DNA of 64,000 nt from positions 1 to 64,000 of the forward strand of contig JBLHSG010000014.1 in the NCBI GenBank assembly GCA_047626725.1, written 5' to 3'. The notes under the pieces were generated by a model. The model searched no databases. It saw only the letters and a list, made by a program, of their open reading frames with translations, and was not told the DNA's origin. The translations under genes and the position numbers were made by a program. Source of the stretch: Ascidiaceihabitans sp034111945. Its GTDB lineage: Bacteria; Pseudomonadota; Alphaproteobacteria; Rhodobacterales; Rhodobacteraceae. This document shows positions 9,011-18,952 of the stretch, piece after piece; the first letter of the stretch is position 1, and each line of letters starts with the position of its first letter.

Positions 9011-9774
9011 TCAAACGGATCATTGTCGTATTCGACCCCGGCCAAATACAGCCCGTATGGCGGGCTAACCGGTCCACATTTTTCGCGATCACAGGCGGCC
9101 AACGCGCTCGCAACCCGATCCGGTGACCATTTGTGCGCGCCCACCCGTTCCAATGTTCCGACAAAACTGCGGACCTGATTGTGCAAAAACGATCGCGCGC
9201 GCACGTGGAAATGAATCTCGGGACCGGCGATAGTTTCCACCTGTTCCATCCGCAATTCATCCAATGTTTTCGAAGGACTAGCCGACTGACAGATTGAGGA
9301 TCGAAAGGTCGTGAAATCGTGATGCCCGATCAAATGCTGTGCACCTTGTCGCATCGCATCAATGTCGAGCGGTTCTTTGACCTGCCAAACCAGACCGGCC
9401 ATGTGCGCGCTAGGGGGGCGACGCATCAGGATGCGAAATAAATAGCGGCGCTCGCGCGCAGAAAATCGTGCATGCCAGTCCTCTGAGACTTCGGCGCAAT
9501 CAACAATCGACACGGGATTTGGTTTTAGATGATAGTTCAACGCCTCGGTCAGGCGGAACGTGCCCCAGTTTTTCTTAAGATCAATGTGCGCGACCTGCGC
9601 CAAGCCATGCACGCCGGCGTCCGTGCGACCCGCGGCGGCAGTTTTTGGCACGTTTGGTTCGATTTTGGCCAACGCAGCCTCGATTGCGCCCTGAACTGAC
9701 GGGCGGTCGTTCTGACGTTGCCAGCCCGAAAACGGACCGCCGTGATATTCAACTTTGATGGCATAACGAGGCAT
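8971..9774 (-). CDS. truA: tRNA pseudouridine(38-40) synthase TruA
   Basis: Makes pseudouridine at positions 38-40 of the tRNA anticodon arm. It is 267 residues, with the catalytic aspartate Asp52 in the family signature AGRTDAGVHG. The N-terminus YAIKVEYHGGPFSGWQRQ is characteristic. It converges on the DUF3726-like gene and overlaps its 3' end by about 40 bases, so both C-termini are written in the same DNA. The tail after VEYDNDPFD may be lineage specific. Confidence 0.96.
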   Translation of the reverse strand: MPRYAIKVEYHGGPFSGWQRQNDRPSVQGAIEAALAKIEPNVPKTAAAGRTDAGVHGLAQVAHIDLKKNWGTFRLTEALNYHLKPNPVSIVDCAEVSEDWHARFSARERRYLFRILMRRPPSAHMAGLVWQVKEPLDIDAMRQGAQHLIGHHDFTTFRSSICQSASPSKTLDELRMEQVETIAGPEIHFHVRARSFLHNQVRSFVGTLERVGAHKWSPDRVASALAACDREKCGPVSPPYGLYLAGVEYDNDPFDQSLSVNPAPAPA

Positions 9775-9848
9775 AGCGCAGCCCTATCGCGGCTTTTCCC
9801 CTTGGGCAATCCCTATGGGCTGCCTATGTTAAGGGTCGTAAACATTGG

Positions 9849-11276
9849 ATGAGGGCGCGCGTGGTAATTTCTAGACTGGCTGACGGCGTTATTCGCAGTG
9901 CCGAAAACATCACCGACACGGTGAACGGGATTTTCTTTGAGCCAGTGATCCGTCTGGGCGTGACCGGATTGGCGCGGTCGGGCAAGACGGTGTTTATCAC
10001 GTCGCTGGTGGCGAACCTGTTGAATTCCGGGCGTATGCCGCATCTGCTGGCCGCCAAAGAAGGGCGCATCGAGGCGGCGTTTTTGCAACCTCAGCCCGAT
10101 GATACCGTGCCGCGTTTCGATTATGAATCACATCTTAGCGCGCTCAGTTCGCCAACCCCGACATGGCCCGACAGCACGCGCGCGATCAGTGAATTGCGCG
10201 TGTCGTTGCGGGTGCGTCCAAACGGGTTATTGGCAGGGCTGCAAGGGCCGCGCACCATCCACATCGATATCGTCGACTACCCCGGTGAATGGCTGTTGGA
10301 TCTGGGTTTGCTGGACTTAAGTTACGCACAATGGTCGGCGCAAGTTTTGGCCCGCATCTCGGATCGTACCCAAGCCGCGACGTATCTGGCGCGGGTACAA
10401 AACACCGATCCGCTTGCCAATCTGGACGAACCTGTGGCCCAAGCCCTGGCCTCGGATTTTGCAGGCTACCTGAATGCGGCGCGCGATGACGGGTTTTACG
10501 ATTGCACACCGGGGCGGTTTTTGTTGCCCGGTGATTTGGCCGGCTCGCCGGTTTTGACATTTGCGCCATTGCCAACCGGTGACAGCGCCCCGCGTCGTTC
10601 GCTGATCCGCGAGATGGAGCGGCGTTTCGAGGCGTATAAATCCCAAGTGGTAAAGCCGTTTTTCCGCGATCATTTTTCGCGCATTGATCGCCAAGTCGTG
10701 CTGGTTGACGTGCTGGGTGCCATTCACAACGGGCCAAAAGCGGTCGAAGACATGCGCGGCGCGATGACCGAAATCTTGTCGAGCTTTCGCCCCGGCCGCA
10801 ATGCATTCCTAAGCAAGCTTTTGCTTGGTAAGCGGGTCGAAAAAATCTTGTTTGCCGCGACCAAAGCTGATCATTTACATCACGCCCAGCACCCCCAAAT
10901 GACCGCAATAATGGAGGCATTGACCCGTGATGCCCGTGATCGTGCGCGTTTTGCCGGTGCGCAAACATCTGCCTTGTCTGTTGCCGCCTTGCGCGCCACG
11001 ACCGAAGACACGATGACCCACGATGGCGCGCCGTTGAACGTGGTGCGCGGCACGTTGTTGGACACTGGAAAACAGGCCGCGTTTTACCCCGGTGATTTGC
11101 CAAAAGATCCGAACCATCTGCTGGGTGCTGCGCGGGGCGGGGCGGACGCGTGGCTGGATCAGGATTACCAGGTGATGCGATTTGCGCCTGCACGTTTGTC
11201 GCTGAAACCCGGTGACGGGCCGCCGCATATTTGGATGGACCGCGCTGCGCAATTTTTGATCGGTGATCGGCTATGA
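9849..11276 (+). CDS. ycjX: YcjX-family P-loop protein
   Basis: A 475-residue member of the YcjX/DUF463 family of predicted GTP-binding proteins, often grouped with YcjF and stress responses. The Walker A motif GLARSGKT is near residues 40-47, and a Walker B-like segment IDIVDYPGEW follows near residue 140. It heads a three-gene operon (ycjX, acetyltransferase, ycjF) with stop/start overlaps. The ATG at 9849 is used here; the GTG at 9861 has GAGGG close upstream and is an alternative. The molecular role of the family is not settled. Confidence 0.9.
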   Translation: MRARVVISRLADGVIRSAENITDTVNGIFFEPVIRLGVTGLARSGKTVFITSLVANLLNSGRMPHLLAAKEGRIEAAFLQPQPDDTVPRFDYESHLSALSSPTPTWPDSTRAISELRVSLRVRPNGLLAGLQGPRTIHIDIVDYPGEWLLDLGLLDLSYAQWSAQVLARISDRTQAATYLARVQNTDPLANLDEPVAQALASDFAGYLNAARDDGFYDCTPGRFLLPGDLAGSPVLTFAPLPTGDSAPRRSLIREMERRFEAYKSQVVKPFFRDHFSRIDRQVVLVDVLGAIHNGPKAVEDMRGAMTEILSSFRPGRNAFLSKLLLGKRVEKILFAATKADHLHHAQHPQMTAIMEALTRDARDRARFAGAQTSALSVAALRATTEDTMTHDGAPLNVVRGTLLDTGKQAAFYPGDLPKDPNHLLGAARGGADAWLDQDYQVMRFAPARLSLKPGDGPPHIWMDRAAQFLIGDRL

Positions 11277-11716
11277 CTACATTGCGTTTGGCCCGATCCA
11301 CGGACGCGGGCACAGTTGGCGCGATCCTGTCTGAATTTGTCGACAAAACGGCATGGATGCCCCGCATTCACACCCGCGCCGAAGACTTGGCACACGCCGC
11401 GCGCATGATCGACTTTGGCTGGGTTACCGTCGCAGAGCAAGACGGCGATGTGCTGGGATTTGCCGCGCGAAATAGTGCCGAAATAAACGCGCTTTATGTG
11501 GCGCAAACGGCGCGTGGCAGTGGCATTGGCGCGGTGTTGCTTTCGGATGCTCAAGCCAATTCCGAGCGATTGGACTTGTGGACATTTCAGGCCAACACCG
11601 GTGCCCAGCGGTTCTATCTGCGGCACGGGTTTAGTGAGCTGTCGCGCACAGATGGTGCTGAAAATGATGAAAAATTGCCGGACATTCGGCTTGTCTGGAA
11701 CAGAAAGGACACCTGA
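11273..11716 (+). CDS. GNAT-family N-acetyltransferase
   Basis: A 147-residue protein with the GNAT acetyl-CoA fold. The acetyl-CoA binding loop is seen in VAQTARGSGIGAVLL, followed by the typical beta-bulge region WTFQANTGAQRFYLRHGF. Its substrate is unknown. It overlaps ycjX by 4 bases (ATGA) and ycjF by 1 base (TGATG), so it is translated with them; that placement suggests a functional tie or a convenient insertion point. Confidence 0.88.
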   Translation: MTTLRLARSTDAGTVGAILSEFVDKTAWMPRIHTRAEDLAHAARMIDFGWVTVAEQDGDVLGFAARNSAEINALYVAQTARGSGIGAVLLSDAQANSERLDLWTFQANTGAQRFYLRHGFSELSRTDGAENDEKLPDIRLVWNRKDT

Positions 11717-12732
11717 TGGCCAAGGGACCAGTCTTGATCGAACTTGACGCTGACACGACGGCTGCAGCGGACGTAAATGTGGCAGCACCACTGCCTGAAG
11801 TTGCGCTAGGTGGCGCTGAACTGGCGCAGGATCAAAACAGCGCAATGCAGATCGCGGCCCGTGTTGTGGCGCGCAAACCATCCTTTATCGCGCGGCTTTT
11901 CTGGGCGGTTACGCTGGCATTGCTTGGGGCCGTGATATCGGTTGCCGCATGGGATTTTGCCAATGGGTTGATCGAACGACTGCCGATATTGGGGCTGATT
12001 GTAACGGCCCTGATGGTGGTCTTTATCGTCATGCTGTTGCTGATGGCGTTGCGTGAATTGGCCGCCCTTAGCCGTCTGTCTCGTATCGATGGTTTGCGCC
12101 ACGCCGCGTCCGAAGCCTATGAAAACGCTGACTTAACAGCCGCACGCGCAGTAACGACACGTTTGATCCAACTGTACAAAGGCCGCGAAGACACCCGTTG
12201 GGGCCGTTCGCGATTTGCCGAACTTGAACGCGATCAAATGGATGCGGACGGAGTGTTGTCTTTGGCCGAAATCGAAATTCTTGGCCCGATGGACGCCGCC
12301 GCACAGCGCGAGGTCGAAGCCGCCGCACGTCAGGTCGCAACTGTCACGGCGCTGGTTCCGCTTGCCCTTGCGGATGTGGCCGCCGCGCTCACATCGAACT
12401 TGCGCATGATCCGCCGCATTGCCGAAGTGTACGGGGGGCGATCGGGCCTTTGGGGCAGTTGGCGCCTGACGCGGGCTGTCTTGACGCATTTGGTCGCAAC
12501 CGGCGCTGTGGCTGTGGGGGACGACATGCTTGAGCCGATTTTGGGTGGTTCGATTTTGGGCAAATTATCGCGTCGCTTTGGCGAAGGGGTGGTGAATGGC
12601 GCGCTGACCGCTCGTGTCGGTGTCGCCGCAATCGAAGTTTGCCGTCCACTGCCATTTCACGCCACGAAACGTCCACGCGCCAGTGGAATTGTCAAACGCG
12701 CCCTTGCCGGATTGTTCCAAAAGAACGGCTAA
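11716..12732 (+). CDS. ycjF: YcjF-like membrane protein (TIGR01620/DUF697 type)
   Basis: A 338-residue inner membrane protein. Two adjacent membrane helices are visible at about residues 63-85 and 93-113 (LFWAVTLALLGAVISVAAW and LIVTALMVVFIVMLLLMAL). After them comes a cytoplasmic helical region, and the C-terminal third is the DUF697-like part (GVVNGALTARVGVAAIEVCRP). YcjF proteins are the regular genomic partner of YcjX, and the two are coupled here through the acetyltransferase. The function of the pair is unknown; a stress or envelope role is inferred from other bacteria. Confidence 0.85.
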   Translation: MAKGPVLIELDADTTAAADVNVAAPLPEVALGGAELAQDQNSAMQIAARVVARKPSFIARLFWAVTLALLGAVISVAAWDFANGLIERLPILGLIVTALMVVFIVMLLLMALRELAALSRLSRIDGLRHAASEAYENADLTAARAVTTRLIQLYKGREDTRWGRSRFAELERDQMDADGVLSLAEIEILGPMDAAAQREVEAAARQVATVTALVPLALADVAAALTSNLRMIRRIAEVYGGRSGLWGSWRLTRAVLTHLVATGAVAVGDDMLEPILGGSILGKLSRRFGEGVVNGALTARVGVAAIEVCRPLPFHATKRPRASGIVKRALAGLFQKNG

Positions 12733-12811
12733 ACGGTCTGGATTTCCGTACTGTAACATGTCGTGAAAACTGACTACCTTAGCGTTAATATTTTGCGCAA
12801 AGGGGATCGCG

Positions 12812-15493
12812 GTGGTTGGACTTGGTTTATTGGCGGGCCTTTGGGTTATCGGCCTGCCCATTGCGGTGATTTACCTTTTGGTGAGCAATGCGACCCTAAA
12901 ATCGCGGCTGACACAGTTGGATGCGGCGGTCAGGGGGTTAAGCAGCACAGACGCGCCCACCGTTGCGGCACGTCCAAAGCCCAAAAAGCCGGATGAAACC
13001 AAAATGCCAATGACGGAATTGGCCAAACCGATGCGGATCGTCAAACAGCCTGATCCGGTTGTTGCCGCGCCGCCTGCGGAACCGCGCGCGCCCAACTTGG
13101 CAGAACGTTTCTTCAGCTGGTTGCAGTTGAATTGGTTTTACGCGGTGTCGGCAGTGTCATTGGCATTGGCCGGTTTGTTTTTGGTGCAATACGGCATGGA
13201 AAACGGGCTGTTGCCCCCAACGGCGCGGGTTTTGTGCGCACTTGCGTTTGGCGCGGCTTTGATCGGGGTGGGCGAATACATCCGCCGCCGATTTGGCGAG
13301 GCGCAAGACAGCACAACCGAATATTTACCATCAGTTTTTGCCGGTGCGGGCATCGTTTCACTGTTTGGCGGCGTTTTGTCAGCCGAGATGTTGTACGGAT
13401 TGATCAGCCCGAATGCCGCGTTGATTGGCATGGTTGTCGTGGCCCTGATCTCGCTGGTTTTGGGCTGGTTTTATGGACCGCTTTTGGCAGCAGTTGGCCT
13501 GATCGGAGCCTTTGGCGCACCGTTTGTCTTGGGCGGATCAAATTCAGATCCAACGCCGTTGTTCGGTTATTTTACAATTGTTGCGGCGGCCGGTTTGGGC
13601 ATGGATACGTTGCGGCGCTGGGCGTGGGTGTCTGGGCTGACGTTGGTGCTGGCGTTTCTGATGGGCTGGTTATTGTTCGCCGGTGACAGCAATTTGGGCG
13701 GTGCATTTGCGCTATACGTCACGGCGTTGGCCGTGATGGCAGTGGTCATTCCCGCGCGCTCGTTTTGGCCAGATCACGACGGTGTTTTGGTTGCGCAATT
13801 CGCACTGGAGGGCGGCAAAGGCGCGCGACCGATGTTCCCGACGTTGGTGTCGTTTGGCGCGCTTATCGCTGCCTCTGTGTCGCTGGTTTTTGCGGGGCTT
13901 AGCCGCGAGGACGCCTTTTGGATCGCCATTGCGTGCGTCTGTATCCTGAGTGCGTTGTACATTTGTTGGTCGCAACATGCGCAGGCGTTGCAGGATCAGA
14001 TTATCGCGCCGGTCCTTGGAATTGTGATGCTGGTTTTGGGTCAGGCTGCGTTTCGGGGCGAGGCGTATCGTGCCTTTATGCACAATGATCCGGCTGTTCC
14101 CGAGGCCGCGTATCCGTGGGCAGTGACGGTTCTGGTTGTGCTAGGGGCGGCGATCACGTGCCTTGCTGCGTGGCGCGCAATGCAAGTCGGGAAATTCGGC
14201 TTGGCGTGGGCCGGATTGGCAGCCGTAACAGCCCCTGCACTGGCAATTGTGATCGAAGTTGCGTGGCTGCCATCCCAAGCGATTGGTGCCTATCCGTGGG
14301 CTTTGCACGCCGCAGCGCTTGCCGCGTTGATGGTGTTTTGGGCCGAACGATTTGCTCGTGTTGATGGGCCTGATCATCGCTTGCGCATGGCGTTGTTTGT
14401 GCTGTCGGCGCTGTCGTGCATCAGTTTTGCGTTGGTCATGATCTTTAGCGAGGCGGCGCTGACCGCAGCCTTGGCCGTCACTGTGATTGTCGCCGCGATG
14501 TTGGATCGTAAATTCAACCTGCATCCGATGACTTACTTTATTGGCGCAGGCGTGGTGACAATTGGCTACCGACTGGTCGCTGATCCCGGATTGGAATGGG
14601 CGTTTGACGCGCCGTTGTGGGAACTTTTGGTGTCACATGGCGGCGCGGTTGCGGCCTTTGTAGCGGCGTTGGTTATGTTGCCGCGCAACAATCGGACCAC
14701 GGCGCGGATCATGCTGGACAGTGCCGCATGGTCGGGCGGCGGCATTCTGGTCTGCGTTTTGTTGTTCCGGTTTTTGGATGCAGTTGCGGGGGACGAGGGC
14801 ACGTTTTCGCATTGGCCAATGGGTATTTACGCAAGCATCTGGCTGGGTCTGGCCTTGGCACAAGTGCAGCGTCTGAAGATCGCAGGCAACGTCTGGATGC
14901 ACCGCGTCCGCATTGTTTTGGCGTCGATTTTTGCAGCTGTTGGTTTAGGCGCTTTGGCGTTGGGCGTGACTGTGTTTTCACCACTGCTGTCGGATTATTT
15001 TGCTGGTGTTGTAGGGCCGCCAATTCTGAACACTTTGGTCGTTGCCTACCTGCTGCCTGCCGCCATTCTAGGCGTTGGCCTATGGCGATTGCAGACATTG
15101 CCCGTCTGGTTGCAGCGCGTCATGCAAGTGATCTGCGCCGCCTTGGTGGTCCTTTGGCTGTTCTGTGTTGTGCGTCATTTCTGGCAAGGTGGGGCAGGTA
15201 TGGCGCTGGATCGCGGCATGTCGCAGCCCGAACTTTACAGCTATACAATTGCGTTGCTGATCGCTGGCGCTGGGCTGTTTTATCAGTCACTCGCGCGCAA
15301 ATCATCGATGATGCGCAAGGCAGGATTGGCGGTCATCGGCTTGGCCGTGGCCAAGGTGTTCCTGATCGATATTTCGGGGCTGGAGGGGCTGACGCGTGTG
15401 TTTTCCTTGCTCGTATTGGGGCTGTCGCTGGCGGGTCTTGCCTGGCTTAATCGCTGGGCCCAATTGCAGGACACCGACAAAATCGATCCCTGA
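12812..15493 (+). CDS. DUF2339 polytopic membrane protein
   Basis: A very large membrane protein of 893 residues with more than 20 predicted hydrophobic helices. It opens with one membrane helix (GLLAGLWVIGLPIAVIYLLV), then a short coiled-coil and a proline/lysine-rich cytoplasmic linker to about residue 105, followed by nearly continuous membrane segments. This layout matches DUF2339 proteins, whose function is unknown. The GTG start has AAAGGGG six bases upstream. It stands 79 bases after ycjF and may belong to the same transcript. Transport or envelope work is only a guess. Confidence 0.85.
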   Translation: MVGLGLLAGLWVIGLPIAVIYLLVSNATLKSRLTQLDAAVRGLSSTDAPTVAARPKPKKPDETKMPMTELAKPMRIVKQPDPVVAAPPAEPRAPNLAERFFSWLQLNWFYAVSAVSLALAGLFLVQYGMENGLLPPTARVLCALAFGAALIGVGEYIRRRFGEAQDSTTEYLPSVFAGAGIVSLFGGVLSAEMLYGLISPNAALIGMVVVALISLVLGWFYGPLLAAVGLIGAFGAPFVLGGSNSDPTPLFGYFTIVAAAGLGMDTLRRWAWVSGLTLVLAFLMGWLLFAGDSNLGGAFALYVTALAVMAVVIPARSFWPDHDGVLVAQFALEGGKGARPMFPTLVSFGALIAASVSLVFAGLSREDAFWIAIACVCILSALYICWSQHAQALQDQIIAPVLGIVMLVLGQAAFRGEAYRAFMHNDPAVPEAAYPWAVTVLVVLGAAITCLAAWRAMQVGKFGLAWAGLAAVTAPALAIVIEVAWLPSQAIGAYPWALHAAALAALMVFWAERFARVDGPDHRLRMALFVLSALSCISFALVMIFSEAALTAALAVTVIVAAMLDRKFNLHPMTYFIGAGVVTIGYRLVADPGLEWAFDAPLWELLVSHGGAVAAFVAALVMLPRNNRTTARIMLDSAAWSGGGILVCVLLFRFLDAVAGDEGTFSHWPMGIYASIWLGLALAQVQRLKIAGNVWMHRVRIVLASIFAAVGLGALALGVTVFSPLLSDYFAGVVGPPILNTLVVAYLLPAAILGVGLWRLQTLPVWLQRVMQVICAALVVLWLFCVVRHFWQGGAGMALDRGMSQPELYSYTIALLIAGAGLFYQSLARKSSMMRKAGLAVIGLAVAKVFLIDISGLEGLTRVFSLLVLGLSLAGLAWLNRWAQLQDTDKIDP

Positions 15494-15588
15494 TCGATCC
15501 GTGCAGGTCATGCAGCCCTTGTGAGCCAAAGCGGGCTTGCCTATAAGGCAGGCATGTTTGGTCACTTGATCATTATTCGAATTATATC

Positions 15589-15619
15589 CCCGGCGCTCTG
15601 ATTGACATGAGACGCCGGG
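15589..15619 (+). other. GC-rich hairpin in the ileS leader
   Basis: A perfect 7-bp stem (CCCGGCG with CGCCGGG) and a 17-base loop lie about 70 bases before the ileS start. There is no T-run, so it is not a clear terminator. It could affect ileS expression or simply be the end of the DUF2339 transcript. The 196-base gap holds no gene. Confidence 0.35.
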
Positions 15620-15689
15620 CCCGAGGTGTTCGAGCCATCGCACCGATCCCTGAACCTTTCCCCCAGATTTGATCCAAAGGACGCCCCTT

Positions 15690-18596
15690 ATGTGCGCCGA
15701 CACTCCTGAATACAAACACACGCTGAACCTGCCAAAGACCGATTTCCCGATGCGCGCAGGCTTGCCAAAACGCGAACCGGAATGGTTGGCGCGCTGGGCT
15801 GACATTGGCATTTACGACCGGTTGCGGGAAAAAACCGGACGCACGCCGTTCACGCTGCATGACGGACCACCTTATGCCAACGGGCATTTGCACATCGGTC
15901 ACGCGCTGAACAAAACCATCAAAGACATGATTGTGCGCAGCCATCAAATGATGGGCTTTGACGCACGTTACATCCCCGGTTGGGATTGCCACGGCCTGCC
16001 GATCGAATGGAAAATCGAAGAACAGTACCGCAAAAAAGGCAAGAACAAGGACGCGGTGCCAATCAACGAATTCCGCGCCGAATGCCGCAAATTTGCCGAA
16101 GGCTGGGTCGACATCCAGCGCGACGAATTCAAACGTCTTGGCATCACCGGAAACTGGGAAAAACCCTACCTGACGATGGATTTCCACGCTGAACGCGTCA
16201 TCGCCGAGGAATTCATGAAATTCCTGATGACGGGCACGCTGTATCAAGGGTCAAAACCTGTGATGTGGTCGCCGGTTGAACAAACCGCACTGGCCGAAGC
16301 CGAGGTCGAATACCACGACAAGGACAGCTTTACCGTTTGGGTGAAATTCCAGGTTGTTGGCACAGGTGACGCGACATTGGACAGCGCCAAAGTTGTGATC
16401 TGGACCACAACACCATGGACAATGCCATCGAACAAAGCGGTCGTTTACGGCAAAGATATTTCTTACGGCTTGTACGAAATCACCGGACGTCCCGAAGAAT
16501 GCTGGGCCACAATTGGCGAACGGTTCATCCTTGCAGATGCACTGGCCGCAGACGTTTTGGGCCGCGCGCGTTTGGACGACACCATGTACCGCCGCTTGTG
16601 CGATGTGGGCAACGGCGACCTTGAGAAAATCGGCCTGCAACACCCATTGCACGGCGCCGAAGGTGGCAATGGCGAATGGGATGACATCCGTGATTTCCGC
16701 GCCGCCGATTTTGTGACCGACACCGAAGGCACAGGGTTCGTGCACTGCGCGCCATCGCACGGGATGGAAGAATACGAACTGTACCGCGACCTGAACATGC
16801 TGCAACAGGTCATCACCTACAACGTGATGGACGATGGGGGGTTTCGCGCCGATCTGCCGTTCTTTGGTGGCAAATACATTTTGAACCGCAAAGGCGGCGA
16901 AGGCGACGCAAACAAGGCGGTGATCGACAAGTTGGTCGAAGTTGGCGGTTTGCTGGCGCGTGGCAAGGTCAAACACAGCTATCCGCATTCTTGGCGGTCC
17001 AAGGCACCGATCATCTATCGCAACACACCACAGTGGTTTGCCGCAGTAGACAAGCCCGTGGGCGACGGCCAAGACATGCACGGTCTGACCATTCGCGAAC
17101 GCGCCCTGACCGAAATCGACAACGTCAAATGGACACCGCAATCAGGCCGCAACCGCTTGCATGCGATGATGGAGGCACGGCCCGATTGGGTGCTGTCGCG
17201 TCAACGAGCATGGGGTGTGCCGCTGACGTGCTTTACGCGGGTCGGCGCGCTGCCAACGGACGCTGATTTCTTGTTGCGCAACACAGATGTGAACGCGCGG
17301 ATCATCGAAGCCTTTGAGGTTGAAGGTGCTGATGCATGGTACGAAGAGGGGGCCAAAGAACGCTTTCTTGGCGGTATCGTGGACCCTGCGGAATATGACC
17401 AAGTGTTTGATATCCTGGACGTTTGGTTTGATTCCGGTTCCACCCACGCCTTTGTATTGCGCGATCGCGAAGACGGCACCGAGGACGGCATCGCCGATGT
17501 CTACATGGAGGGCACGGACCAACACCGCGGCTGGTTCCATTCATCGCTGTTGCAATCAGTTGGCACCACGGGGCGCGCACCATATCGCAACGTTGTGACG
17601 CACGGGTTTACTTTGGATTCCAAGGGCTTGAAAATGTCCAAATCCATCGGCAACACCATTGTGCCGGAAAAGATCGTGCAACAATACGGGGCTGACATTC
17701 TGCGCCTTTGGGTCGCACAAACCGACTATACGGCCGACCAACGTATCGGCGACGAGATCCTGAAAGGGGTGGCTGACAGCTATCGTCGTTTGCGCAATAC
17801 CGTGCGCTTTATGCTGGGATCGTTGAATGACTTTAGCGAGGCGGACCGCGTTGAAGCGACGGATATGCCAGAGCTGGAGCAATGGGTTCTGCACCGTGTT
17901 TCGGAACTGGATGAAACCGTGCGCAAAGGTTATGCCGCGTTCGATTTCCAAGGTGTGTTTCAGGCGGTGTTCACGTTTGCCACGGTCGATCTAAGCGCGT
18001 TTTATTTCGATGTGCGCAAAGACGCGTTGTATTGTGATGGTGACACGGCGCAACGCCGCGCCGCGCGCACGGTTCTGGATATTTTGTTCCACCGTTTGAC
18101 CACGTGGCTTGCGCCTGTTTTGGTGTTTACGATGGAAGAAGTCTGGCTGGAACGGTTTGGGGACGCGGGCAGTTCGGTGCATTTGGTCGACATGCCAGAA
18201 ACACCAACGGCATGGCGCAACGATGATTTGGCGGCAAAATGGGCCGGCATTCGCGCCGCTCGTCGTGTTGTGACAGCAGCGCTAGAAGTGCAGCGTACGA
18301 ACAAAGTGATCGGCGCGTCATTGGAAGCAGGGCCAACGGTCTACGTCGTGGACGACACGCTTCGGTCTGCATTGGGCGAGTTGCCGTTTGACGATATCTG
18401 CATCACATCTTCGATCGCAGTATCAGGTGACGCGGCCCCGGACGGCGCGTTTACCTTGCCTGAAACAGACGGTGTTGCAGTGATGTTTGACAAAGCGACA
18501 GGCGACAAATGCCAACGCTGCTGGAAAGTACTGCCTGATGTCGGGGCGCACGGCACCGACGGTATCTGCGGGCGTTGCGCTGACGCTTTGAAATAA
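15690..18596 (+). CDS. ileS: Isoleucine--tRNA ligase
   Basis: Charges tRNA-Ile with isoleucine. It is 968 residues, a normal length for the class I enzyme. Visible are the HIGH motif in ANGHLHIGHAL, the KMSKS loop in LKMSKSIGNT, the inserted editing domain, and the C-terminal zinc finger with paired CxxC motifs (CQRCW and CGRC). The start is the ATG at 15690, with AAAGGA eight bases upstream; an upstream in-frame TTG at 15669 is less likely. A 9-bp hairpin follows the stop. Confidence 0.97.
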   Translation: MCADTPEYKHTLNLPKTDFPMRAGLPKREPEWLARWADIGIYDRLREKTGRTPFTLHDGPPYANGHLHIGHALNKTIKDMIVRSHQMMGFDARYIPGWDCHGLPIEWKIEEQYRKKGKNKDAVPINEFRAECRKFAEGWVDIQRDEFKRLGITGNWEKPYLTMDFHAERVIAEEFMKFLMTGTLYQGSKPVMWSPVEQTALAEAEVEYHDKDSFTVWVKFQVVGTGDATLDSAKVVIWTTTPWTMPSNKAVVYGKDISYGLYEITGRPEECWATIGERFILADALAADVLGRARLDDTMYRRLCDVGNGDLEKIGLQHPLHGAEGGNGEWDDIRDFRAADFVTDTEGTGFVHCAPSHGMEEYELYRDLNMLQQVITYNVMDDGGFRADLPFFGGKYILNRKGGEGDANKAVIDKLVEVGGLLARGKVKHSYPHSWRSKAPIIYRNTPQWFAAVDKPVGDGQDMHGLTIRERALTEIDNVKWTPQSGRNRLHAMMEARPDWVLSRQRAWGVPLTCFTRVGALPTDADFLLRNTDVNARIIEAFEVEGADAWYEEGAKERFLGGIVDPAEYDQVFDILDVWFDSGSTHAFVLRDREDGTEDGIADVYMEGTDQHRGWFHSSLLQSVGTTGRAPYRNVVTHGFTLDSKGLKMSKSIGNTIVPEKIVQQYGADILRLWVAQTDYTADQRIGDEILKGVADSYRRLRNTVRFMLGSLNDFSEADRVEATDMPELEQWVLHRVSELDETVRKGYAAFDFQGVFQAVFTFATVDLSAFYFDVRKDALYCDGDTAQRRAARTVLDILFHRLTTWLAPVLVFTMEEVWLERFGDAGSSVHLVDMPETPTAWRNDDLAAKWAGIRAARRVVTAALEVQRTNKVIGASLEAGPTVYVVDDTLRSALGELPFDDICITSSIAVSGDAAPDGAFTLPETDGVAVMFDKATGDKCQRCWKVLPDVGAHGTDGICGRCADALK

Positions 18597-18602
18597 GCAA
18601 AG

Positions 18603-18623
18603 AGGTGCGCCACAGGCGCACCT
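18603..18623 (+). terminator. Perfect hairpin just after ileS
   Basis: A perfect 9-bp stem (AGGTGCGCC, loop ACA, GGCGCACCT) starts seven bases after the ileS stop and ends 23 bases before the next ATG. The following bases (TACCAAACC) are not T rich, so it may protect the 3' end or partly terminate rather than act as a full intrinsic terminator. Confidence 0.45.
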
Positions 18624-18646
18624 TACCAAACCGAACGAGGGATCAT

Positions 18647-18916
18647 ATGGCCGGTGGGTGGGCGCGTGATGGCGCTGTGTCAGAACAAATCGAAGCCTCG
18701 ATCAATGATGAATTGGCGCGATTAAAAGCACGCAAAACCCCGCAAGGCGACAGCCTGAGCCATTGCGCCGAATGTGATGAACCCATCCCCGAAGCACGTC
18801 GTCTGGCGATTGTCGGTGTAAAGATTTGCATGGAATGCGCACAAGAACGCGATGGCAAACAGCACGCACGCAGCGGAATAAACCGGCGTGGATCGAAAGA
18901 CAGTCAGTTAAAGTAA
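18647..18916 (+). CDS. DksA/TraR-family C4 zinc finger protein
   Basis: An 89-residue protein with the DksA/TraR zinc finger: CAECDEPIPEARR followed by CMECAQERD gives four cysteines in two CxxC pairs. An N-terminal helical stretch (residues 8-25) matches the short coiled-coil of small DksA-like proteins, which bind RNA polymerase through the secondary channel. The start at 18647 is preceded by GAGG at a good distance; a start at 18605 would lie within the upstream hairpin. It is too short for full DksA and closer to the TraR/YbiI type. Confidence 0.85.
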   Translation: MAGGWARDGAVSEQIEASINDELARLKARKTPQGDSLSHCAECDEPIPEARRLAIVGVKICMECAQERDGKQHARSGINRRGSKDSQLK

Positions 18917-18952
18917 CGATCTGAATTTGCGGTAAAACCGGCTGTTTCTAGG

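Noticed and set aside
10186..11367. 393-codon open frame opposite ycjX
   Set aside because: Arg/Pro/His-rich translation antisense to a gene with a clear P-loop; no domain seen.
15494..15689. T-box leader for ileS
   Set aside because: No T-box sequence (TGGN motif with specifier loop) and none is expected in alphaproteobacteria; only a single hairpin is seen.
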